A stretch of 36,231 nucleotides of DNA, from assembly GCA_020853525.1 (NCBI GenBank), contig JADYYS010000020.1, positions 1 to 36,231 of the forward strand, written 5' to 3'. The position numbers were made by a program, and so were the translations under genes. Shown piece after piece: positions 15,044 to 22,623 of this stretch; the first letter of the stretch is position 1; every line of letters starts with the position of its first letter. The stretch is from Ardenticatenales bacterium (GTDB lineage: Bacteria; Chloroflexota; Anaerolineae; Epilineales; Epilineaceae). The notes under the pieces are model-generated. The model saw only the letters and a list, made by a program, of their open reading frames with translations. It was not told where the DNA came from and ran no database searches.

Positions 15044-15700
15044 TCACCGAAACGTCGCGATCTCCTCCAACCCCTTGCGCCGGATGTCCGGCACGCGCGC
15101 GTCGCGGGCCGGGCGGCCGACGACGAGGAGCAGGAACGGTCGCTCGTGGGGCGGGCGATCCAGGAGCGTGTTCAAGAAGCCCATCGGGCTGGGCGTGTGG
15201 GTGAGCGTGGCCAGGCCGGCGTGGTGCAGCGCGGTGATCAGGATTCCGGTGGCGATACCCACCGACTCCTGGGCGTAGTAGTGCTTGACCGAACGGCCGT
15301 CTGGCAGGACGCCGCGCGGCTGGACGAAGATGGCGATGAGGCACGGCGCCGTCTCGAGGAAAGGCTTGCGGGCATCCGTGCCCAGCGGCGCCAAGGCGGC
15401 CAGCCACTCGGCCGGCGCGCGGTGGGCGTAGAACTCCGCCTCCTCGGCTTCGGCAGCGTCGCGGATCTGGCGCCTGATGACGGGATCCGTGATGACCACG
15501 AAGTGCCAGGGCTGGAGGTTCGCGCCGCTGGGTGCGGTGCCGGCGGCACGCAGGCAGTCCTCGATCACGCCAGCGGGAATCGGGGTCGTCGCGAAGTCGC
15601 GCACGGTTCGCCGCCGCGCGACGGCGGCGAAGAACGCGGCGGCACGGTGCTGCATGGCCGCTGGCGGGCGACGGCGGTAGGAGCGGTATGGGACGAGCAT
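15044..15700 (-). CDS. Nitroreductase-fold FMN enzyme, iodotyrosine-deiodinase-like
   Basis: A 218-residue FMN-dependent reductase. RRRTVRDF binds FMN phosphate at the N-terminus, [15 protein letters not shown] is the classic flavin-binding strand, and [22 protein letters not shown] with a T.TPSPMGFL loop closes the dimer site. The late block [13 protein letters not shown] then RRKGLEEI closely follows the pattern of the iodotyrosine deiodinase branch rather than NfsB-type nitroreductases. Bacterial members of that branch dehalogenate halotyrosines in vitro, but their physiological role is often unclear. ATG 15700 is preferred to the longer Arg-rich extension up to 15778. It lies just downstream of the conflict cluster on the same strand, separated by 263 bases, and reads as a flanking chromosomal gene. 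Confidence 0.88.
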   Translation of the reverse strand: MLVPYRSYRRRPPAAMQHRAAAFFAAVARRRTVRDFATTPIPAGVIEDCLRAAGTAPSGANLQPWHFVVITDPVIRRQIRDAAEAEEAEFYAHRAPAEWLAALAPLGTDARKPFLETAPCLIAIFVQPRGVLPDGRSVKHYYAQESVGIATGILITALHHAGLATLTHTPSPMGFLNTLLDRPPHERPFLLLVVGRPARDARVPDIRRKGLEEIATFR

Positions 15701-15963
15701 CGGCCGGATGGAACCACGTGCGGGCGGGAGAGTCAATCCGACGGATCGCCGGGGCGCGCCGTTGCTGCGTCGTGTCATCGGCGGGCGGGGGCGATCCGTC
15801 CCACAGCACCTCGCGCTCGCGCACCCGGCCGCGGATCAGCGCACGGTTCGGTGTCCACGGAAACGGGGCGGCATCTGCCGCGCGTGTCCGTGGCGTGGGG
15901 GGCGATGAAGGCGGCGATGTCGTCCATGAGGTCGGGGGTGAGCGGGGACGGGAGCGCACCCGT

Positions 15964-18900
15964 CTATGCTGCGCCGTCGCTGGCACCGCCCTGCGCGCGG
16001 ATCCGCGCCGTGACGAGCTTGAAGACCGTGCTCTCGGCGGTCACGGGCTTGGCGAGCGCTGTGTAGTTGCCGTCGACGACGTTGAAGTCCTCGGCGTCGA
16101 CCAGCCGGCCGGAAGCAAAGCGCTTGTAGCTGGCTACCCTATCCTCGCCGCCGAGGTAGTGGAAGAGCGCCGGCAGCGGCCACCCGGCTGCGCGCGCCTT
16201 TTCGGCGAACGCGAGCCACGCCTCGATTCTCTCGGCCAGCAGCGGGCTGTCCCGCCGCAGATCCCAGGCCAGCGGGTTGATGGGCTTGAGCAAGCGCGCC
16301 AAGCGGCCCGGTAGCGGCGCGCCCTCTTGTGGCGAGGCGACGAAGTGCACCTGCCGGAGTTGCGCGTACAGCGCGGAATGGCGCGGGGTCTGACAGATAT
16401 CGACCATGTATGCCCGGGCGACGATGCCGCCGAGCGAGTGCGTCACGAGGAAGACGTTCTCGACACCCGCCGCATGGGCCTCGAGGAACGACCGCAGCTG
16501 CTCGCTCAGCGTGGCTAGGTCCGCGCGGTTGAACACCAGGTTCGTGTCGTAGCCGAACGCGCCGATGTCGTAGCCGTCGTGAAAGCCCTGGTCATGGCGG
16601 AGCAGCAGGTGCGGGAAGCTCTGCCACGTATCCACGGCCGATCCGGTGTAGCCGTGGACGAACAGGATAAGGTTGCGCTCGCGCTGGTCGAGATCACACT
16701 CGATCCAGCTGCCGTTCTCGCCGACAAGGTGGCGGGACTTGCGACGGGGTGGGTGAGGTGCCGTGCTCGGTGGCTGGAGCGCAGCAGCTGGTCTGGGTTG
16801 AGCGGCGTCGAGTGCTTGGCGGGCGGCTGACGGTGGTTGGTTGGCAGCGAACAGCCTCTCCGCCGGGGACGGGGCGGGGGTGAGGAGCAACTCGCGGCGG
16901 ATGCGCAAGGCCTCGTCCGTCTCGCCCCGCTGCAGCAAGACGTCGGCAATCTTGTGCATGGTGACAATGCGCGAACGCACGTCGCCCAGGTGCTCATAGA
17001 CGGGCAGCTCCTCCTCGCGGCGGATGCGCAAGGCCTCGCCCGTCTCGCCCCGACGTTCCAGGAGGTCGGCGATATCGCCCAGCGTGACCGCGCGCTCGCG
17101 CTGGTCGGCGAGTTCGTCGAAGATGGCCAGCCGCTCCTCGTGCAAGCGCATGGCATCGTCCATGTCGCCACTCGCCGACCGGATGCGGGCGATGTCGCCC
17201 AGCGTGACCGCGCGTTCGCGCTTGTCTCCCAGCGCGTCGAAGATCGCCAGCCGCTCCTCGTGCATGCGCATGGCACCGACCAAGTCAGCCGTCGCCAACC
17301 GGATGTGGGCAATGTCGCCCAGCGTAACCGCGCGCTCGCGCTTGTCTCCCAGCGCGTCGAAGATCGCCAGCCGCTCCTCGTGCATGCGCATGGCGCCGCC
17401 CATGTCGCCCTTCTCCGACCGGATGCGGGCGATGTCGCCCAGCGTGACCGCGCGTTCGCGCTTGTCTCCCAGCGCGTCGAAGATCGCCAGCCGCTCCTCG
17501 TGCAAGCGCATGGCATCGTCCATGTCGCCCTTCGCCGACCGGATGTGGGCGATGTCGCCCAGCGTGACCGCGCGCCCACTCCTGTCGCCGAGATCGTCGA
17601 AGATCGCCAGCCGCTGAGCGTGCAAGCGTATGGCAAGGTCCAAGTCACCTACCGCCGACCGGATGTGGGCGATGTCGCCCAGCGTGACCGCGCGCCCACT
17701 CCTGTCGCCGAGATCGTCGAAGATGGCCAGCCGCTCTGCGTGCACGCGCATGGCACCGTCCAAGTCACCCATCGCCGACCGGATGCGGGCGATGTCGCCC
17801 AGCGTGACCGCGCGCGAGCGCACGTCGCCCAGACGTTCGTAGGCGGGTAGCTGCTCCTCAAGGCGGATGCGCAAGGCCCCGTCCGTTTCGCCTCGCTGCT
17901 CAAGGATGTCGGCGACCTTGCCCATCGAGACGGCGTGCTCGCGCAGATCGCCCTGATCTGCCATTTCTATAGTGGCCGATGTCAGTCCGGACATCGTCTG
18001 ATCGTCGGGACCCAGAGCTGGCGGCTCCGTGGCATCCTGCGCGGCCGCAACACCTCTCTTCAACGCCTGTCGACTGGCCACCCTCACTCCCGGAAGTCCG
18101 CTCTCGGCGTGCCGCGCCAGTTCGGCGAACGGCTCCAGTCCGGCTGGGAGTTGAATGGAGCCTTCCGAGTCCAAGACTGCCGCCCGGAATGCAGATGAGG
18201 AGAACGAGGAGTAGCGGCGTGCGATCGAGCGGCTGACGGCGTCGTAGACGTCCCAGTGGTCGAGCGGCCCGATCGCCTCCAGAAGTACGTTCCGGCACCC
18301 GGGGCGCATCTGCAGTCGAACGTCGTCACCTTCCCGGTGCGCGGACTCGAACAGGCCACTTACGACGACCTCGGCAAGGTCTGAGATGGCCGACTCAGGA
18401 ACCAGTTCCTCCTGGATCGCACGCAGCACCTCGATGCTCGTCGACGGCGACAGCGCGGCCAGTGAAGCAAGGCGTGCTGCGAACGGCGTGGCGAGGTGCA
18501 TGAAGGTGCTCACCCGCGTAACATCGTCGACACTGTCCGCCTCAGAACGCAGCGGCCGGGCCGGCACCAAGGGGTCGTGAAGAACTGCCGGGCAGGCAGA
18601 ATTCTGCGCATTGGCCACGACCGCCGCCCACTTCCCGATCGGGCTCGCATGGAGTCCGACTATCGGGAATGGGACGACGCCTGCAAGTGAACGTCCGTGG
18701 CGCATCCATGATCGCGGAGTCTTGTATCGAAGCCGGAAGTTCGGTGCAGCAATGGTGTCGGACCACACGACCGCACGATCCGCTCCTGCGGCGGTGGCTC
18801 GCCACAACTTCACCGGGAGGGGGTCCAGGAGGGCTACGGGTGCAGTAGCCGCCCACGTCCGTAGCCACTCCCAAATCTCAGCATGATCCCAGAAGTCCGC

Positions 18901-19671
18901 AACTAGGTCGGTCGCCACCAGTAGGACCCGGCGGCCGTCCGCCGCCCGCAGCGACCTAGGTGACTTCACATCACCATGGGAGTTGCGAAGGGTCACCTCC
19001 GACTCTCCCGATTCGGATGTCAACTCCCAGCGGGTGACCGTACGGAACGCTCCCACCTGCTCAAGGATGGTGTACAGCTCACCTAGTGCCGGCTGCCAAA
19101 CTGCCATGGACGGTGTGGAATCGACGATCAAGTCAACGGAGTACCGCCGCTCCCGGGCAGGTCGAAGCACGAGCGAGAAGACCCTTGTTGTGGCGATCGC
19201 CTCGACCGTCGCGTCAATATCGACGTCTTGGCGACTGTGTGATGAGACGGTCGTCCGAAACGGCCGTAGCGAACGGGCCAGTGCCTGCGGGTCCCGCAGC
19301 GCGCGCGGCGCTCGGACTCTTACGAGGCTGGCTCGGGCCCCAGGCAGATCGAGGGAGCCATATCCGTTGTCGAACAACTGGGTGCCTAGTGCGTCAGCGG
19401 AAGGTGGCTCCGCGTGGCCCGCACGTTCGCTGGTTGTGACAGGCGAGGTTTCAAATTGGGAAGAAGGCGCCGGGTTGGCTGGATGCTGTGTACTGGACGA
19501 GGCATCAGCTTCGCCCTTCAGATCTGACGAAACACGAGTCGCTTCTTGACCGCGGGCGGCGGCCAACCAGACGACATCCAGCACGTCTTCAGGACGCAAA
19601 GGCAGATCATCGATGATGACACCGCTAAGTGCTCGGATGACGCGGGCGAGGTCAGCTGCGGTCGAGTTCAC
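15964..19671 (-). CDS. SAV_2336/vWA-type conflict protein with TPR array and C-terminal alpha/beta hydrolase
   Basis: A 1235-residue multidomain protein and last gene of the conflict operon. Residues 1-45 form the short helical SAV_2336 N-terminal module (RPEDVLDVVWLAAARG). Residues about 120-330 form a vWA-like domain introduced by LRPARERRYSVDL, with a MIDAS-like D184-S-T-P-S. Residues 390-500 match the helical FRPG-type region that follows in SAV_2336 proteins (here LQMRPGCRNVLLEAI). Residues 575-930 are nine TPR-like repeats of 40-42 residues. From about 985 to the end is an alpha/beta hydrolase with HGYTGS, nucleophile Ser1079 in THSLGG, and a PGAP1/DUF676-like layout. The hydrolase is the likely effector and the TPRs the sensor surface. 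The start is GTG 19671, which overlaps the MoxR stop by 20 bases and has AAGGAG upstream, indicating coupled translation. Confidence 0.9.
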   Translation of the reverse strand: MNSTAADLARVIRALSGVIIDDLPLRPEDVLDVVWLAAARGQEATRVSSDLKGEADASSSTQHPANPAPSSQFETSPVTTSERAGHAEPPSADALGTQLFDNGYGSLDLPGARASLVRVRAPRALRDPQALARSLRPFRTTVSSHSRQDVDIDATVEAIATTRVFSLVLRPARERRYSVDLIVDSTPSMAVWQPALGELYTILEQVGAFRTVTRWELTSESGESEVTLRNSHGDVKSPRSLRAADGRRVLLVATDLVADFWDHAEIWEWLRTWAATAPVALLDPLPVKLWRATAAGADRAVVWSDTIAAPNFRLRYKTPRSWMRHGRSLAGVVPFPIVGLHASPIGKWAAVVANAQNSACPAVLHDPLVPARPLRSEADSVDDVTRVSTFMHLATPFAARLASLAALSPSTSIEVLRAIQEELVPESAISDLAEVVVSGLFESAHREGDDVRLQMRPGCRNVLLEAIGPLDHWDVYDAVSRSIARRYSSFSSSAFRAAVLDSEGSIQLPAGLEPFAELARHAESGLPGVRVASRQALKRGVAAAQDATEPPALGPDDQTMSGLTSATIEMADQGDLREHAVSMGKVADILEQRGETDGALRIRLEEQLPAYERLGDVRSRAVTLGDIARIRSAMGDLDGAMRVHAERLAIFDDLGDRSGRAVTLGDIAHIRSAVGDLDLAIRLHAQRLAIFDDLGDRSGRAVTLGDIAHIRSAKGDMDDAMRLHEERLAIFDALGDKRERAVTLGDIARIRSEKGDMGGAMRMHEERLAIFDALGDKRERAVTLGDIAHIRLATADLVGAMRMHEERLAIFDALGDKRERAVTLGDIARIRSASGDMDDAMRLHEERLAIFDELADQRERAVTLGDIADLLERRGETGEALRIRREEELPVYEHLGDVRSRIVTMHKIADVLLQRGETDEALRIRRELLLTPAPSPAERLFAANQPPSAARQALDAAQPRPAAALQPPSTAPHPPRRKSRHLVGENGSWIECDLDQRERNLILFVHGYTGSAVDTWQSFPHLLLRHDQGFHDGYDIGAFGYDTNLVFNRADLATLSEQLRSFLEAHAAGVENVFLVTHSLGGIVARAYMVDICQTPRHSALYAQLRQVHFVASPQEGAPLPGRLARLLKPINPLAWDLRRDSPLLAERIEAWLAFAEKARAAGWPLPALFHYLGGEDRVASYKRFASGRLVDAEDFNVVDGNYTALAKPVTAESTVFKLVTARIRAQGGASDGAA
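17084..17814 (-). repeat. 120-bp coding tandem repeat (TPR units)
   Basis: The 11-mer GTGACCGCGCG (GTAACCGCGCG in one copy), read on the plus strand, recurs exactly every 120 bases at 17084, 17204, 17324, 17444, 17564, 17684 and 17804. The intervening 120-base units are nearly identical, and each encodes one 40-residue TPR-like hairpin (RAVTLGDIA...LAIFD.LGD). Degenerate 120-126-base units continue on both sides. The uniform length and high nucleotide identity indicate recent expansion by unequal recombination. Confidence 0.92.
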
Positions 19672-20590
19672 GCAGCAGCATCTCCTTCATGCGGTTCCAC
19701 TCATCGCCAGACGGTGCTTCGTCGCGGGTCAGGATGAAGACCGCGTTGAGGAGCTGGTCGACGGCGAGGCTGGCTTGACGGTCGCCTGCCGACTCGATGC
19801 GCTTGGCAAACTCCCGGATGAGCTCCATTTGCTGTTCCACCACGCTCTCGTCCCTGAAATGCGCACCAATGATCGCCACCAACCTTTCAACGTCTGGCAG
19901 TGCTAGACGGGTCCGAACCGACCGGCGAAGAAACGGCCCTGGGAAATCGCGCTCACCGTTACTGGTCATCAGAACAATCGGGAACTGCTCGCAAGAGATA
20001 CGCCCCTTTACGATTACGTGCGTTTCATCACTGTCCACGCCGCGAATGTCATAACTGTCACGCTCCATCCGGTTCAGCTCCCGAATCACATACTCGCCGC
20101 GATCGAGTACATTCAGGAGATCACTTGGCAGGTCCAGGTCGCTCTTGTCGAGCTCATCGATTAGCAGGACCCGAGGCCGACCTCGTGCCATGAGCGCGGT
20201 TCCAAGAGGACCGAGTCGGATGAAATCCTCAATGCGATCCTCGCCCTTCATCTGGTTCTGCTGCAAGCGACCCAGCGCGTCGTACCGGTATATGGCGTCC
20301 TCGAGCGTGCTCCGTGAGGTGATGTGCCACCTCAGCACCGGACCAAGGAGCATCTCGTGGGCGACGGACTCGGCGACGCTCGACTTCCCCGAACCGGGTG
20401 GCCCTGTGATGAGAAGCGGCCTCCTTAGGTAGATTGCCGCATTGACCGCCTCGACGAGCTCCGCAGTGGGCTTGAACGTCGGCGCGCCACCTTCGTCGGG
20501 ACCCTTGATTGGGAACCGCCGCCACGGCGGCGGCTCGGGCAGCGTGACGTCGTGCGGTTTGCCATCGCCGTTGTAGACCTTCCAGCTCAT
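19652..20590 (-). CDS. MoxR-type AAA+ ATPase of the conflict operon
   Basis: A 312-residue AAA+ ATPase. Walker A GPPGSGKS is at 63-70, Walker B VLLIDELDKS at 141-150, sensor-1 TSN at 209-211 and paired arginines in PFLRRSVRTRL at 220-229, all in the order found in MoxR-like ATPases. MoxR proteins usually work with a vWA partner, and the next gene encodes a vWA domain. In VMAP systems the pair is predicted to act as a chaperone-like switch controlling effector activation. The start ATG 20590 is chosen because GGAGG stands just upstream; a longer in-frame extension overlaps the caspase gene and lacks AAA features. It starts 17 bases after the caspase stop and ends inside the SAV_2336 gene start. 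Confidence 0.93.
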   Translation of the reverse strand: MSWKVYNGDGKPHDVTLPEPPPWRRFPIKGPDEGGAPTFKPTAELVEAVNAAIYLRRPLLITGPPGSGKSSVAESVAHEMLLGPVLRWHITSRSTLEDAIYRYDALGRLQQNQMKGEDRIEDFIRLGPLGTALMARGRPRVLLIDELDKSDLDLPSDLLNVLDRGEYVIRELNRMERDSYDIRGVDSDETHVIVKGRISCEQFPIVLMTSNGERDFPGPFLRRSVRTRLALPDVERLVAIIGAHFRDESVVEQQMELIREFAKRIESAGDRQASLAVDQLLNAVFILTRDEAPSGDEWNRMKEMLLRELDRS

Positions 20591-20607
20591 CGATCGATCC
20601 TCCACCC

Positions 20608-22623
20608 TTACAGCCTTGCCGCGTGCGTATCCACGCGTCGTATCAAGGGCACCACCTTCACCAGCCAGTCTGCGTCGTCCCAGACCGCCCGCAAGCATCG
20701 GAGTTGAGAATCTGATGGCCTATCTTTCGCCGCGTCGCGATACTCATCGTACAGACAAACAGGGAAGTCTCCCCACCGTCGGCGCACTTCATCGACGAGG
20801 GCCTCCTGGTCGTGCTGCCGGTCGTCCACCCACAACACGAAAGGGCGCTGGTCAAGTGCCGCCAAGAACAGAAGAGGGTCCTCGGGTCGTCGGCTGAATG
20901 CAATGACAGGCGAACTGCACTGGCCGTCGTCCGCATCCAGCCTGTCAAACAACTCTTGGCCCGTCGTTGTGGCTGGATCCACCCATAACACGGACGTGTC
21001 CGCGTTTGGAGTGATGGCTTTCGCGAACGTTATTAGCTGGTCGAAATTGCTATCGTGGGGGCGCTGGTCCCAATGCAGTACAACCGGTCTAGCAGCAACA
21101 ACCTTTCGAGGAAAGCGCCTGCGCTCCAATACCTGCGCGTCCTCGGGCCTTGCGACGCAAAATAGGTCAACTGGGAGCAGCACATCGACATGGTCCGGAG
21201 TGGAGCCCCTATGCTTTGCCCAATCCACCAGCTCCCCGATCGCCCGAGCGACCGCACCCGGTTCCTGGAACGCAATTTCGCACCCTTCTACCTGTCCTTG
21301 TGACAGCAGTAATCCCCTCACCAACTCTGGGGGAACACCTTCGGCAGGCACGCTCCGACTGAAGTCGACAATCAGACGCGCCGAAGTGGGCGGCATTTTG
21401 GTGCGGATGATGACGTCGTCCACAACTTTCGCGTCCAATCTGTGGCTCTTCGCCCAGTCGTAAAGCCGCTTTGTGGCCGGTTCCTCGCCGGCCGCGGATA
21501 GCGTACGCACCACCAACTCCACCAGTCGCTCACCTGATTGGTCTATGTCGTAGAATAGGGCTACTTGCTCAATGTACCCAAAGTGCGTCTCCGGGGCTCG
21601 AGACCGCTGCACCGGCGGCAGCATCGCACTCCACGCCTCGTCAAGACCAGCGCCCAGACCTGGAGTGCCTACCAAATCATCGAGGAGATTCCACGCCGAA
21701 AGCGCCATCGCGGTCCGGGAGATCCTGTAGCCGACCGGTCCGTCTTGGTCTCCCGGAGCTAGCCTCTGAAGTTCATTGGCCAGTCGCTCCTCCGTCCAGG
21801 AACCTTCAGACGATAGACCCGTGCAGTGTCGCGTCAGTCGCTGGACGCTTGCTGGCGGGATCTCGAGTCCGGTTCGTGAGCCGCGAATCGGGAAGAACGC
21901 GCCGGGCACGCCATAGCCACCCGACACGATGGCCTGGTGGTCGTGATTCGCCACCTTCAATTTGATGTTCACGGCAGCGCACAGCTGGTCTGTTGTAATC
22001 TCTTTGACGTCTCGCTCCCACCGATGCTCCTTGGCGAGACTGCCGGGTGGCGCGCCCGAGTTGAGGATCTCCAGCATGCTCGAGAGGAAGGCGCCCTCTT
22101 CGGCCTCTTCCCTGCGTGCCGATGACACAACGCGAAGCCAGCGCTTCTCCTCAGTCGGGGGGGTAGCGGCGGCGGATTCGGCGAGTTGAGCGCCAAGGTT
22201 CTGCCCTCCGTCACCCGCCCAGCAAGTGTCAAGGATGACCACTATCCGGCGGGCCCGACAGGTGAGGAGCCACGCGGCGAGTTCATCGGTTCTAACAGAG
22301 TTCGTTGTGCTGATGCCGCTGTCGTTAGCTGAGGGTGTGTCATAGGTGACTAGCCAATGATGGCTAATCGATTTGTGTCCGTGGCCGCTCCAAACGAAGA
22401 GAAGGTCATCTTCAGCCGTGGCCGAGCACAGCCACTTCGGGAGCTTCGTGCGTAACTCATCCGCATCCCACGAGCCGGCGCATGCCTCGTCAAGAACTTC
22501 GGCGTGCGGCCAGTATGCGCTCGCGTACTTGGCGACTCGGGTCAGGAGCGGTGGTGTTCTATACAGCTTGGGCCAATGACCGAACTCTCCGCTGCCCACT
22601 AAGATGACCTTCACTCCCGCCAT
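20608..22623 (-). CDS. Caspase-like protease fused to a VMAP-C-type domain
   Basis: A 671-residue cytoplasmic protein. Residues 1-240 form a C14 caspase/metacaspase fold with a complete dyad: His81 in WSGHG and Cys134 in ILDTCWAG, each after a hydrophobic beta strand. Residues about 245-400 form a mostly helical middle region. The C-terminal 410-660 shows the alternating pattern of the VMAP-C domain: DVLLPVDLFCVA, the VVAARPVVLHWDQR core, then QRPFVLWVDDR and a final W-rich helix. Caspase-VMAP fusions are the predicted executioners in vWA-MoxR-associated conflict systems, cutting self proteins or activating partners after a trigger. The ATG lies inside the 3' end of the upstream LCAT gene (13-base overlap). 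The dyad appears intact, so activity is plausible. Confidence 0.88.
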   Translation of the reverse strand: MAGVKVILVGSGEFGHWPKLYRTPPLLTRVAKYASAYWPHAEVLDEACAGSWDADELRTKLPKWLCSATAEDDLLFVWSGHGHKSISHHWLVTYDTPSANDSGISTTNSVRTDELAAWLLTCRARRIVVILDTCWAGDGGQNLGAQLAESAAATPPTEEKRWLRVVSSARREEAEEGAFLSSMLEILNSGAPPGSLAKEHRWERDVKEITTDQLCAAVNIKLKVANHDHQAIVSGGYGVPGAFFPIRGSRTGLEIPPASVQRLTRHCTGLSSEGSWTEERLANELQRLAPGDQDGPVGYRISRTAMALSAWNLLDDLVGTPGLGAGLDEAWSAMLPPVQRSRAPETHFGYIEQVALFYDIDQSGERLVELVVRTLSAAGEEPATKRLYDWAKSHRLDAKVVDDVIIRTKMPPTSARLIVDFSRSVPAEGVPPELVRGLLLSQGQVEGCEIAFQEPGAVARAIGELVDWAKHRGSTPDHVDVLLPVDLFCVARPEDAQVLERRRFPRKVVAARPVVLHWDQRPHDSNFDQLITFAKAITPNADTSVLWVDPATTTGQELFDRLDADDGQCSSPVIAFSRRPEDPLLFLAALDQRPFVLWVDDRQHDQEALVDEVRRRWGDFPVCLYDEYRDAAKDRPSDSQLRCLRAVWDDADWLVKVVPLIRRVDTHAARL

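Noticed and set aside
15864-15963. Minus-strand LTPDLMDDIAAFIAP segment resembling a cytochrome c tail
   Set aside because: No CxxCH motif, no upstream continuation because the nitroreductase gene intervenes, and no start signal.
17084-17814. Possible CRISPR or minisatellite array
   Set aside because: Unit is 120 bases, a multiple of three, and open throughout on the minus strand as TPRs; no short repeat/unique spacer structure.
16837-17850. Repetitive plus-strand frame (337 codons)
   Set aside because: Antisense shadow of the TPR repeats, its periodicity following from the 120-base DNA repeat.
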